DNA of 64,000 bases from Tissierella sp032104385 (GTDB taxonomy: Bacteria; Bacillota; Clostridia; Tissierellales; Tissierellaceae), in assembly GCF_032104385.1 (NCBI RefSeq), contig NZ_DAMCHJ010000005.1, forward strand, positions 62,001 through 126,000, read 5' to 3'. The translations under genes were made by a program, and so were the position numbers. Positions 25,880-35,075 of this stretch are shown in pieces (the first letter of the stretch is position 1; every line of letters starts with the position of its first letter). The notes beneath the pieces are model-generated. The model saw only the letters and a program-made list of their open reading frames with translations, was not told where the DNA came from and did not search any database.

Positions 25880-26179
25880 TTATCTTATACTATTAAATAC
25901 AATTAATTCAATAAATTTATTCAACATTAGAAAGCAAGGAACACCAATATAGAATTTCTTTTTACTTAGTTTATGCTTAAATATTACCATGCCCATTAAA
26001 GCACCTATGGAACCACCAAAGAAAGATACTCCTAATAAATATGCTTCTGCTATCCTCCATTTTTTCTTTTCGGCTTTACTTTTATCTATTCCGAACAATA
26101 TAAATGAAGTAAGATTTATTAAAACTAAAAATCCTAAGAAAAACATCTCTCTATTGTTAAAATTTGAAATGAATTTCAT
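25880..26179 (-). CDS. DUF1294 family small membrane protein
   Basis: This 99-residue protein has three hydrophobic segments and the DUF1294 pattern LTSFILFGIDKSKAEKKKWRIAEAYLLGVSFFGGSIGALMGM (split by charged turns) followed by FKHKLSKKKFYIGVP. The function of the family is not known. Its ATG lies one base after the stop codon of the DUF4438 gene upstream, so the two are co-transcribed and possibly co-translated. Confidence 0.88.
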   Translation of the reverse strand: MKFISNFNNREMFFLGFLVLINLTSFILFGIDKSKAEKKKWRIAEAYLLGVSFFGGSIGALMGMVIFKHKLSKKKFYIGVPCFLMLNKFIELIVFNSIR

Positions 26180-26180
26180 A

Positions 26181-27047
26181 TTATTTTACTCCGAGATAGT
26201 TTGCTATATTAGCATCTTCTGTTTTTATTCCCTTTATTTTGGATGTTTTACAGCTAATTAGACCTGTAACTCCAGGTCCATGTCCTGCCAGTATACAATC
26301 TGAATGCACTATTACACCAATAGTTACTGCACCTTCTAAATACTGGCGTCCATAAGTATTATCGCAATCCCTTAATAGCACTATATCTCCAAATCTAAGT
26401 TTATCTATTCCATATTTTTTTACCGCTTCTTTATCTCCAGTAGTTATATCATAATCTCCAGTAAGGCTAGTGGAACTACCTATACCAGAACCCATTAGAT
26501 GTGCAGGTATTTCAGTTACTACAGGAACTTCTAACTCTCCGTTTTCATTTTCTCTAATTCCCATTTTTTCAAATAAATCAGGGGCAAGATTCATTACTAA
26601 TACATCATCATGACCTTCCATTTTAAGACCTTGACCATTTGCTTTAATAAGTATTGTATCATTTATAGCCATTTTTTCTAAATCTTCCTGTGGGAAGTAT
26701 ATAAGGACATGCTCAATTCCTCCATGCATACCAGTGACAAATCCCTTTGCACCTTTTGCATCTCCAGATGTTACTCTAGCTTCATTTCCTACACAGGATA
26801 GAACCATTAGAGGTCTATTTTCAGCTGCATCTTCATTTCTAATACTTACACCTGGTTCCACATGGTCACCTACAAGGTTCATACAAGAATCTCCAATTTG
26901 AAAATTGTAAGTAATGCCTCCTGTTCCATGTAAAATCATAGGTTTGCCATCACTACTTATTCTATAGGGACTTGGTCCCATTATAGGACTATGAATTTTA
27001 CCCTGTACTGATTGAATCACTAATTTGTCTTTATTGGTTTTTAGCAA
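26181..27047 (-). CDS. DUF4438 domain protein
   Basis: This 288-residue protein appears to be a cytosolic beta-rich protein of the DUF4438 family. Segments supporting this are GKPMILHGTGGITYNFQIGD, GDHVEPGVSI, the TGMHGGIEHVLIYFP region and the C-terminal HSDCILAGHGPGVTGL; only short pieces are quoted. It has several conserved histidine and aspartate positions that could bind a metal, but no reaction is known to me. The TTG at 27047 is chosen because AAGGAG lies eight bases upstream and overlaps an in-frame GTG. It is the first gene of a two-gene operon with the DUF1294 protein. Confidence 0.75.
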   Translation of the reverse strand: MLKTNKDKLVIQSVQGKIHSPIMGPSPYRISSDGKPMILHGTGGITYNFQIGDSCMNLVGDHVEPGVSIRNEDAAENRPLMVLSCVGNEARVTSGDAKGAKGFVTGMHGGIEHVLIYFPQEDLEKMAINDTILIKANGQGLKMEGHDDVLVMNLAPDLFEKMGIRENENGELEVPVVTEIPAHLMGSGIGSSTSLTGDYDITTGDKEAVKKYGIDKLRFGDIVLLRDCDNTYGRQYLEGAVTIGVIVHSDCILAGHGPGVTGLISCKTSKIKGIKTEDANIANYLGVK

Positions 27048-27198
27048 AAAAATCACTCCTTTTAGTCATATATAACACATATAATAAATTATACTATATA
27101 AATGTAGAAATTAATGACTTTTAAAAAATATTTATAGGATTTAGTATAAATATAAACATTTTTATATACCCAAAGACAAGTTTACATAATCAATAATA

Positions 27199-27227
27199 TT
27201 GACAAAATATACTTAATATTATAAAAT
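27199..27227 (+). promoter_or_regulatory. Promoter of the formate dehydrogenase operon
   Basis: TTGACA (27199-27204) and TAAAAT (27222-27227) are 17 bases apart. The predicted leader is about 145 bases long and contains the hairpin at 27322-27350. Confidence 0.6.
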
Positions 27228-27321
27228 GATGGTGTTAAAAATCTATAGCAAAAAAATTTAAATAAGATTAATGAATAATTGAAATGAAGATGGATTTTAT
27301 TAAGAGGTGTAAACCTTTATC

Positions 27322-27350
27322 ATAGACAGCACGTTAGGGTTGCTGTCTAT
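27322..27350 (+). promoter_or_regulatory. Leader hairpin before the formate dehydrogenase operon
   Basis: A ten-base-pair stem atagacagca/tgctgtctat with a nine-base loop lies about 20 bases upstream of the first ribosome binding site. It is followed by only three T residues, so it may be a weak terminator, an attenuator or an mRNA-stabilising element. Confidence 0.5.
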
Positions 27351-27381
27351 TTTCAAAATAAGATTAAAAAGGAGGTTTATT

Positions 27382-27867
27382 ATGGAATTTAAATTTGATA
27401 TGGAGAAAAACAAGGAAAAAATTGAAGAATTTAAGGTGTTTATTAAAGAAAATGAAGACAAGCAGGGAGCCTTAATGCCAGTGTTACAAAAAGCTCAGGG
27501 GCTATTTGGTTACTTACCTGTAGAAGTTCTAGAGATCATATCTAAGGGATTAGATATTCCTTTATCAGAAATATATGGTGTAGTTACTTTTTATTCTCAA
27601 TTCTCATTAATTCCTAAAGGAGAATATAGAATAGGGGTATGTTTAGGAACAGCTTGTTATGTAAAGGGTTCCCAGGAGTTACTTAATAAAGTTATGGAAG
27701 AATTGGGTATTGAATCAGGTCAAACTACACCAGATATGAAATTCTCCCTAACAGCAACTAGATGTATAGGAGCATGTGGATTGGCACCAGTTTTATCAAT
27801 AAATGATGATGTATATGGTAGATTAAAACCTGAAGATGTAAAAGGTATTTTAGATAAGTATAGATAA
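27382..27867 (+). CDS. NuoE-like [2Fe-2S] subunit of the NAD-linked formate dehydrogenase
   Basis: This 161-residue thioredoxin-fold protein carries a [2Fe-2S] cluster bound by CLGTACYVKG and CIGACGLAP cysteines, as in NuoE, HydC-type and HndA subunits. The N-terminal helix pair ends in GALMPVLQKAQGLFGYLP. The ATG at 27382 has AAAAAGGAGG before it. With the two genes that follow it forms the NADH-oxidising electron-input module (HylC-type naming has been used for such formate dehydrogenase complexes in Stickland/purinolytic clostridia). First gene of the operon. Confidence 0.88.
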   Translation: MEFKFDMEKNKEKIEEFKVFIKENEDKQGALMPVLQKAQGLFGYLPVEVLEIISKGLDIPLSEIYGVVTFYSQFSLIPKGEYRIGVCLGTACYVKGSQELLNKVMEELGIESGQTTPDMKFSLTATRCIGACGLAPVLSINDDVYGRLKPEDVKGILDKYR

Positions 27868-27882
27868 TATGGAGGTGTAAAC

Positions 27883-29772
27883 ATGACCACAATTAATGAA
27901 CTAAAAAAAATTAAAGAAGAAGCTTTAAATAGAATAAAACTTCGTCAATCAGAGTTAGGCAAGGAGTTTATTGAAGAAATAGCAGGACTTAAAAAACATC
28001 ATATATTAGTTTGCGGAGGAACAGGCTGCCATTCAGGTGGTGGAGATAAGATAAAGAATTTAATAGAAGAGAAGATAAATGAAAAGGGATTAGGTGAAGA
28101 AATCCAAGTAGTACTTACAGGCTGCTTTGGACTTTGTGAATCAGGGCCAAATATAGTTGTATATCCTGAGGGAGTATTTTACAGCCATGTTACATTAGAG
28201 GATGTTGAAGAAATTGTTGAGGAACATATAATAAAGGGTCATATAGTAAAGAGAAGATTGTTTAAAGAATCTTTAGTAGAAGATAAAATCAAACCAGTTG
28301 GTGAAGTAAATTTCTATAAAAAACAAACAAGAATTGCCCTTAGAAATTGTGGGGTCATAGCTCCAGAAGATATAGAAGAATACATAGCAATGGATGGCTA
28401 CTCTGCATTAGCAAAGGTAATAACTGAAATGACACAAGAAGAAGTAATAAAAACTATGAAGGATTCTAATCTTCGTGGTAGAGGTGGTGCAGGATTCCCA
28501 GCAGGTAGAAAGTGGGAAGAGGCATATAAATATGATGCAGATCAAAAATATATAATCTGTAATGCTGATGAGGGAGACCCAGGTGCATTTATGGATAGAT
28601 CAATACTGGAAGGAGATCCTCATTCTGTTTTAGAAGCTATGGCTATAGCAGGTTATGCTGTAGGATCGGATCAAGGATTTATCTATGTTAGAGCAGAATA
28701 TCCAATAGCAGTTCAAAGATTAGAAGTAGCTATAAAACAAGCTAGGGAGTATGGACTATTAGGTAAAGGGATATTAGGTACAGATTTTGACTTTGATATT
28801 GAGCTTAGGCTTGGAGCAGGAGCTTTTGTATGTGGAGAAGGTACAGCTCTTATGGAGTCCATAGAGGGAAGAAGAGGTATGCCAAGAACTAAAATCCATA
28901 GAACGGCTCATAAGGGTTTATGGCAAAAACCAACTATTATAAACAATGTTGAAACTCTTGCAAATGTACCAATAATATTCCAAAAAGGAGTAGAATGGTT
29001 TAGAAGTATTGGGACTGAAAAATCTCCAGGAACTAAGGTTTTTGCATTAGGTGGAAAGATTGAAAATACGGGATTAGTTGAAATACCAATGGGTATGACC
29101 CTTAGGGAAATTGTATATGATATAGGTGGAGGAATACCTAATGGTAAGAAGTTTAAGGCTGTACAAACAGGAGGACCTTCAGGTGGTTGTATACCTGCCG
29201 AATATCTAGATACATCAGTGGATTTTGAGTCCCTGGGGAAATTAGGTTCCATCATGGGTTCAGGTGGAATGGTTGTAATGGATGAAAGCAATTGTATGGT
29301 AGATATTGCCAGATTTTTCCTTGACTTTACTGTTGAAGAATCTTGTGGAAAATGTGTGCCATGTAGAGAAGGAACAAAGAGAATGCTTGAAATATTAGAG
29401 AGAATTACTGAAGGTAAGGGAGAAGAAGGGGATATAGAAAGACTAGAAAGTTTATCTGAAACTATTAGCTCTGCATCATTATGTGGACTTGGTCAAACAG
29501 CTGCTAACCCGGTAATTACTACATTGAAATACTTTAGAGATGAATATGAAGCTCATATAAGAGATAAGAAATGTCCAGCTGGTGCATGTCAAGCACTTTT
29601 AGAATATTATATTTCAGATAAATGTATTGGTTGTACTAAATGTGCTAGGAACTGTCCAGTTTCTTGTATTGATGGTAAAGTAAAGGAAAGGCATGTAATA
29701 GATACTAGTAAATGTATTAAATGTGGAAATTGTATGTCAGTATGTCCTGTAGGAGCGGTAATCAAAAGATAG
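27883..29772 (+). CDS. NuoF-like flavin/iron-sulfur subunit
   Basis: This 629-residue protein contains three parts in order. An N-terminal thioredoxin-like [2Fe-2S] domain (CGGTGCHSGG and LTGCFGLCESGP) is followed by the NuoF core with the FMN/NAD site (LRGRGGAGFPAGRKWE, NADEGDPGAFMD) and the ESCGKCVPCREG [4Fe-4S] motif. Two ferredoxin-type [4Fe-4S] clusters (CIGCTKCARNCP, CIKCGNCMSVCP) close the chain. This layout is that of HydB/HndC-type subunits of bifurcating hydrogenases and formate dehydrogenases, which pass electrons between NADH, ferredoxin and the catalytic subunit. It lies 16 bases after the NuoE-like gene. Confidence 0.92.
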   Translation: MTTINELKKIKEEALNRIKLRQSELGKEFIEEIAGLKKHHILVCGGTGCHSGGGDKIKNLIEEKINEKGLGEEIQVVLTGCFGLCESGPNIVVYPEGVFYSHVTLEDVEEIVEEHIIKGHIVKRRLFKESLVEDKIKPVGEVNFYKKQTRIALRNCGVIAPEDIEEYIAMDGYSALAKVITEMTQEEVIKTMKDSNLRGRGGAGFPAGRKWEEAYKYDADQKYIICNADEGDPGAFMDRSILEGDPHSVLEAMAIAGYAVGSDQGFIYVRAEYPIAVQRLEVAIKQAREYGLLGKGILGTDFDFDIELRLGAGAFVCGEGTALMESIEGRRGMPRTKIHRTAHKGLWQKPTIINNVETLANVPIIFQKGVEWFRSIGTEKSPGTKVFALGGKIENTGLVEIPMGMTLREIVYDIGGGIPNGKKFKAVQTGGPSGGCIPAEYLDTSVDFESLGKLGSIMGSGGMVVMDESNCMVDIARFFLDFTVEESCGKCVPCREGTKRMLEILERITEGKGEEGDIERLESLSETISSASLCGLGQTAANPVITTLKYFRDEYEAHIRDKKCPAGACQALLEYYISDKCIGCTKCARNCPVSCIDGKVKERHVIDTSKCIKCGNCMSVCPVGAVIKR

Positions 29773-29787
29773 AAAGGAGGTAAGATT

Positions 29788-30735
29788 GTGAAAAATGTTA
29801 ATCTTACAATAGATGGGCAAAGTGTAACAGTACCTGAAGGCTATTCTATAATTCAGGCTGCAAAAGAACTTGGTATAGAGATTCCAGCTCTTTGCTATGA
29901 CCCAAATCTAGAAGTAGTATCTGCTTGTAGATTGTGTTTAGTTGAAATAGAAGGAAGCAGAAAACTTGAAACCTCCTGTTCTGTTAAAGTTAGAGAAGGG
30001 ATGGTTGTAAATACTGAAACTGAAAAGGTAGTAAATGCTAGAAAAAATATCTTACAGCTTTTATTAGATAGTCATCCAAATGATTGTTTGACCTGTGAAA
30101 AAGCAGGAGAATGTTTATTACAAAAATATGCATATAGATATAATGTTAAGTTTAGAAAACATGATGGTGCAGTAAGACCAAAACTTATGGATACATCAAG
30201 CCCATATATATTAAAAGATAATAGTAAATGTATCTTATGTGGAAAATGTGTTAGAACTTGTAACCAAATAGATGATAGAAAAGTTTTATCCTTTGCGGAA
30301 AGAGGATATGAAACTAAAATAGTTTTAGATGCAGATCAAACCTTTGAAACATCAAAATGTATATCCTGTAACAGATGTGTAACTGTATGTCCTGTAGGTG
30401 CTTTGGTAGATAAAAGACTAATGGGAAAAGTAAGAACTTGGGATGCAGAGATTAAGACTGTAAATTGTAAAGTATGTCAATATGGCTGTGAGTTTGAAGT
30501 ATTGTCTAAAAACAAAAAGAAAGTTGCTGTAAGGGCTAAGTCACCTGCTAATGGCAGACCACTGTGTTTGAAGGGTAGATTGACGACTGAACTGACTCAG
30601 TTAGAAAATCCAGATAAACCTTATAGAAAGATAGGAAATAAATTTGTAGAGTCTAGTTGGTCAAAGACTCTAGGATTATCTGATATAATAGAAAAGATTG
30701 AAAAGATTGAAGAAACTAAGAAAGATAAGGACTAG
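29788..30735 (+). CDS. NuoG-like iron-sulfur subunit lacking a catalytic domain
   Basis: This 315-residue protein reads like the first third of the formate dehydrogenase encoded 1.5 kb downstream. It has an N-terminal [2Fe-2S] domain (CYDPNLEVVSACRLC), the HxxxCxxCxxxxxC cluster motif (DSHPNDCLTCEKAGEC) and two [4Fe-4S] ferredoxin clusters. A further C-x2-C-x3-C motif (CKVCQYGC) with a later cysteine (RPLCLKGR) resembles the start of a molybdopterin enzyme. It stops just where the molybdopterin domain would continue (FVESSWSKTLG). It is therefore an electron-transfer paralog that probably bridges the NuoF-like and formate dehydrogenase subunits. Start is GTG with AAAGGAGG. Confidence 0.87.
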   Translation: MKNVNLTIDGQSVTVPEGYSIIQAAKELGIEIPALCYDPNLEVVSACRLCLVEIEGSRKLETSCSVKVREGMVVNTETEKVVNARKNILQLLLDSHPNDCLTCEKAGECLLQKYAYRYNVKFRKHDGAVRPKLMDTSSPYILKDNSKCILCGKCVRTCNQIDDRKVLSFAERGYETKIVLDADQTFETSKCISCNRCVTVCPVGALVDKRLMGKVRTWDAEIKTVNCKVCQYGCEFEVLSKNKKKVAVRAKSPANGRPLCLKGRLTTELTQLENPDKPYRKIGNKFVESSWSKTLGLSDIIEKIEKIEETKKDKD

Positions 30736-30746
30736 GGAGGGATAAG

Positions 30747-31202
30747 ATGAAAACTGATGATATTAAAGCCATTATAAAATTTGCTGTTGAAAATGAAGTA
30801 GAAGCATATGAATTTTATATAGGTGCTACAAATAAAGTTAAGGATGATTATCTTAAGGAAACCTTCCAAGAGTTGGCTGAAGAAGAGTTAAAGCATAAGA
30901 AATTTTTAGAGGAATTTTTAGTTAGTAATATAGATGAGATAAAGTTACATCAAACAAATGATTATAAAATAGCTGAAACTATAGATAAACCAAAACTAAC
31001 TGTAGAAATGAAATTTGCTGATGCTATTGGTCTAGCAATAAAAAATGAGGAAGAGGCTATGGAAATGTATAAAAACCTAGCTGATATCTGTATAGATGAG
31101 GAACAGAAAAAACTATTTCTTGGACTTATGGAAATGGAAAAGATGCATAAGGCTAAATTAGAAGAAATCTATGTTAATGTAGCCTATGCAGAAGTTTGGT
31201 AG
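30747..31202 (+). CDS. Ferritin-like diiron protein
   Basis: This 151-residue four-helix protein has paired diiron motifs of rubrerythrin type: E near residue 17, EEELKHK (E-x2-H) near 50, EEEAMEMY near 100 and EMEKMHK (E-x2-H) near 130. It lacks the C-terminal rubredoxin domain of rubrerythrin. It probably reduces peroxide or handles iron, protecting the oxygen-sensitive enzyme encoded next. Placement inside the operon, 11 bases after the NuoG-like gene and 39 bases before the catalytic gene, supports co-expression. Confidence 0.85.
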   Translation: MKTDDIKAIIKFAVENEVEAYEFYIGATNKVKDDYLKETFQELAEEELKHKKFLEEFLVSNIDEIKLHQTNDYKIAETIDKPKLTVEMKFADAIGLAIKNEEEAMEMYKNLADICIDEEQKKLFLGLMEMEKMHKAKLEEIYVNVAYAEVW

Positions 31203-31241
31203 TTAGCTGGTTAACTTTTAATCAAGTATGGAGGTGAAAAA

Positions 31242-33923
31242 ATGGTTACACTTACTATGAATGGAAAAAAAATTATAGTAGAAGATGGAGTTTCAATATT
31301 AGAAGCTGCTAGAGAAAATGGTGTGGATATCCCTACCTTATGCTATGATAAGGAGCTTTCACCCTTTGGAGGATGTAGATTATGTGTAGTAGAAGTGGAA
31401 GGTTCTAAAAATCTTGTAGCATCATGCTCAGCTAAAGTAAAAGAAGGAATGGTAGTATATACGGAATCTGAGAGAGTAGTTAAAACACGTAGGGAGATTT
31501 TAGATTTACTATATTCAAATCACCCGCAGGATTGCTTGACATGTGAAAAATCAGGAGAATGTCAACTTCAAGATTTATGCTATAGATATGGAATAAAAGA
31601 AGGTTCCTATAAGGGAGAAGTAAAAAAATATGCAATAGACAGTTTGAATCCCGTTATGGAAAGAGATCAAAGCAAATGTATTTTATGTGGAAAATGTGTA
31701 AGAGTATGTAAAGAAATTCAAGTTACATCGGCCATTGATTTTTCAGGAAGAGGTTTTAAATCTAAGATTACAACAGGATTTGATAATCCTATTGATTATA
31801 AAAACTGCAGATTATGTGGTCAATGTATAACTGCATGTCCCACAGGAGCACTTATAAACAAACAATTAAAAGGGACAAGACCTTGGGAAGTTGAGAAGGT
31901 TCGTACTACATGTCCATTCTGTGGAACTGGATGTAACTTTGATCTAAATGTTAAAGACGGAAAAGTAGTAGGAGTAACTCCGAATCCTGATTCCCCAGTA
32001 AATGGAAACTCCCTTTGTGTAAAGGGAAGATATCATATAGATTTTATAAATAGTCCAGATAGACTAACTAAGCCTTTAATAAAGAAAAATGGAGAATTTG
32101 TAGAGTCCAGCTGGGAAGAGGCAATGACTTTAGTAGTAAGTAATCTTAAAAAGGCAAAAGAAGAATATGGCCCAGATTCAGTGGCTGGATTGAGTTCTGC
32201 ACGTTGTGTAAATGAAGATAATTTTGTATTCCAAAAGATGATGAGAGTTGCCATAGGAACTAATAATGTGGATCACTGTGCTAGAACCTGACATGCTCCT
32301 ACAGTTGCAGGTCTTGCAACAACATTAGGAAGTGGAGCTATGACCAATGCTATATCGGAAATAGAAGGCAATGAGGTATTATTTATAATAGGTTCAAATG
32401 CTACAGAGGCTCATCCGATAATTGGAAATAAAATGAAAAAGGCAGTTAAAAATGGTTCGGAACTTATAGTAATAGATCCTCGTCGTACTGAACTTGCAGA
32501 AATGGCTACTATATGGCTGCCTTTAAAATCAGGTACAGATGCGGCTTTAGTAAACGGATTAATGAATATTATAGTAAAAGAAAACTGGCATGATAAGGAA
32601 TTTATAAAGAGTCGTTGTACAGGATTTGATCAAGTATTAGAAGTGATAGAAAAATATCCTCCAGAGGTAGTATCTAGGATAACTGGAATATCTGAGGAAA
32701 TGTTGTATGAAACTGCTAAATTATATACAAGCACTAAAAAGGCAGGTATATTCTATACATTAGGAATAACTGAACATACTACAGGAACAGCAAATGTTAT
32801 GAATCTTGCAAATTTGGCTATGCTGACTGGACACCTTGGTGTAGAAAATTCAGGAATAAACCCATTGCGTGGACAAAATAATGTTCAAGGTGCCTGTGAT
32901 ATGGGAGCACTTCCTAATACTTATCCAGGATATCAAAATGTAATGGATGAGAAAAGTAGAAAATTCTTTGAAGAAATTTGGAACGTAGAATTAAGTCCTA
33001 ATAATGGACTTAGAATACCTGAGATGTTAGATGAGGCTTTTGCAGGAAATGTTAAGGCTATGTATATTATGGGAGAAGACCCAGTTTTAACAGATCCAGA
33101 TGCAAACCATGTTAAGAAATCTTTATCTAGTTTAGATTTTCTTGTGGTTCAGGATATATTCCTAACTGAAACAGCTAAGTTTGCTGATGTTGTACTTCCA
33201 GCTACTTCTTATGCAGAAAAGGATGGTACATTTACAAATACTGAAAGAAGAGTACAAAGAGTTAGGAAGGCTGTAGAGGCACCAGGAGAATGTAGACTGG
33301 ATTGGGAAATACTTTCTGATGTAGCAAAAGGATTAGGTGCTGCTGGATTTGATTATAAAAATTCAGAAGAAATATTTAATGAAATAAGACAAACAACACC
33401 TAGTTATAGAGGTATAACTTATGACAGAATAGATAAAGCAGGTTTACAATGGCCATGTCCAACAGAGGAACATCCAGGAACACCATATCTTCATAAAGGA
33501 GTATTTCCAAGAGGAAAAGGATGGATGATTCCAGTTGAATATGAAGAACCAGCAGAACTTGTATGTGAAGATTATCCAATACTTCTTTCAACAGGAAGAA
33601 TGTTATATCATTATAATATAATGACAAGACATTCTAAGAAACTAGATGATATAAGACCTCATGAACTTGCAGAAATAAACCCTGTAGATGCAGAAAAATT
33701 GGGAGTAAAAGAAGAGGAATTTGTAAGAGTTACCTCAAGACGAGGTTCTATATTAACAAGGGTAACTATAACGGACAAGGTAAAACCAGGAATGATGTTT
33801 ATGACATTCCATTATAAAGAATCACCAGTAAATGAATTAACGAATTCAGCCTTTGACCCCATTACAAAAACAGCTGAATATAAGATTTCTGCTGTAAGAG
33901 TAGAAAAAGCTGAGAATATATAA
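31242..33923 (+). CDS. fdhA: Selenocysteine-containing formate dehydrogenase catalytic subunit (Sec350)
   Basis: This 893-residue molybdenum/tungsten bis-pterin enzyme oxidises formate to CO2 or works in reverse. The in-frame TGA at 32289-32291 is read as selenocysteine in the context CART-U-HAPTVAGLATTLG, the metal-ligand site of FdhF/FdhA. The N-terminus carries a [2Fe-2S] domain, the DCLTCEKSGEC cluster motif and two ferredoxin clusters. The Fe4S4-molybdopterin domain (TTCPFCGTGCNF) and the C-terminal dinucleotide-binding domain (RHSKKLDDIRPHELAEINP) follow. A SECIS hairpin is at 32304-32320. With the NuoE/F/G-like genes it forms a cytosolic NAD- and probably ferredoxin-linked complex. Confidence 0.95.
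32304..32320 (+). promoter_or_regulatory. SECIS hairpin of the formate dehydrogenase gene
   Basis: The stem GTTGCA/TGCAAC is closed by a GGTCT loop, the same apical loop known from the E. coli fdhF SECIS. The loop begins 21 bases after the U of the UGA. This is strong support for selenocysteine recoding. Confidence 0.88.
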
Positions 33924-33943
33924 TTATACTTGGAGTGATAAAT

Positions 33944-34435
33944 ATGTTCAATGTTGGGATAATAACTGCAAGTGATAAAGGCTCTGTAGGAGCAAGAGAA
34001 GATAAGTCTGGGGAAATAATATCTGAAATTGTAGAAAATAAAGGTTATATTGTAGCAAAAAAAGTTATAGTTCCAGATGAAGAACAAACCATATATAATG
34101 AAATAGTTAGTATGACAGATAATTTAAAGGTAGATCTAATATTAACTACTGGAGGAACGGGATTTAGTCAAAGAGATGTGACTCCTGAAGCTACAGTAAG
34201 GGCTTGTGATAGAATGGCAAATGGAATAGCTGAGGCTATAAGATATTATAGTCTTAGTATTACACCAAGGGCTATGTTATCTAGGGGAGTTTCTGGAATA
34301 AGAAATAAAACCTTGATAATCAACTTACCAGGCAGTCCAAAGGCAGTTAAAGAATCTTTAGATTATATATTAGATAGTGTTCATCATGGACTGGAAATTT
34401 TAATAGGTAAGGCCCATGATTGTGCTAGACAATAG
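33944..34435 (+). CDS. MogA/MoaB family molybdopterin adenylyltransferase
   Basis: This 163-residue protein adenylylates molybdopterin before metal insertion. Family motifs are ITASDKGSVG near the start, LTTGGTGFSQRDVTPEAT (about residues 67-84) and a C-terminal NLPGSPKAV. The ATG at 33944 has GGAG eight bases upstream; a GTG nine bases earlier overlaps that site. It lies 20 bases after the formate dehydrogenase gene, so the cofactor gene is expressed with an enzyme that needs it. Whether it is the MogA- or MoaB-type cannot be told from sequence alone. Confidence 0.9.
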   Translation: MFNVGIITASDKGSVGAREDKSGEIISEIVENKGYIVAKKVIVPDEEQTIYNEIVSMTDNLKVDLILTTGGTGFSQRDVTPEATVRACDRMANGIAEAIRYYSLSITPRAMLSRGVSGIRNKTLIINLPGSPKAVKESLDYILDSVHHGLEILIGKAHDCARQ

Positions 34436-34444
34436 GATGATTTT

Positions 34445-35044
34445 ATGAATAAATTTAATACAGCAGTAGTACTAGCAGGTGGTAAAAGTTCAAGAATGGG
34501 TTTTGATAAGCAGTTCTTAGAATTTAATAATCATAGACTTATGGATATATTAATAAAATCATTAAGAAAAGAGTTTGGTGAAATAATTATTGTAACAAAT
34601 AGGCCAGATGAATATAAAGGATTTGACTCTAAAATAATTACAGATATTATACAGGGAAAAGGACCTTTATCAGGGATACATGCTGGATTAAAAGAATCTT
34701 CATCAAAATATATCTTTGTAATTGCTTGTGATATGCCTAATATAAATTTAGATTATATAAAATATATGAAAAGGATTCTTGAGGATACTAATGTGGACAT
34801 TTGTGTAACACAAAAGGACAATAGAATAGAGCCTTTTAATGGATTTTATTCTAAGGAAATAATAGAAAAAATTGAAAAGCATTTATCATTGCATAAGAGG
34901 TCAGTAAATGAATTGATTTTTAATTCAAAGACTTATTTTATTGAAGAAAAAGAAGCAAGAGTTTTTAGTCCAGATTGGGATATGTTTTCTAATCTAAATA
35001 CAAAAGAAGATTTAGAAGATTTTCTTTCATATCATAGTAAATAA
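34445..35044 (+). CDS. mobA: Molybdenum cofactor guanylyltransferase MobA
   Basis: This 199-residue nucleotidyltransferase attaches GMP to the molybdenum cofactor, making the bis-guanine dinucleotide form used by DMSO-reductase-family enzymes such as both molybdoenzymes here. The nucleotide-binding motif AVVLAGGKSSRMGFDKQFL and the metal-binding VIACDMPNIN are clear. It follows mogA/moaB by nine bases and ends the formate dehydrogenase operon at a strong terminator. Confidence 0.92.
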   Translation: MNKFNTAVVLAGGKSSRMGFDKQFLEFNNHRLMDILIKSLRKEFGEIIIVTNRPDEYKGFDSKIITDIIQGKGPLSGIHAGLKESSSKYIFVIACDMPNINLDYIKYMKRILEDTNVDICVTQKDNRIEPFNGFYSKEIIEKIEKHLSLHKRSVNELIFNSKTYFIEEKEARVFSPDWDMFSNLNTKEDLEDFLSYHSK

Positions 35045-35072
35045 AAATGTTGGGATGATTTCCAACATTTTT
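35043..35072. terminator. Bidirectional terminator between mobA and modC
   Basis: Eleven-base arms aaaaatgttgg/ccaacattttt pair perfectly and are flanked by A and T runs; the two operons converge here. Confidence 0.88.
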
Positions 35073-35075
35073 ATT

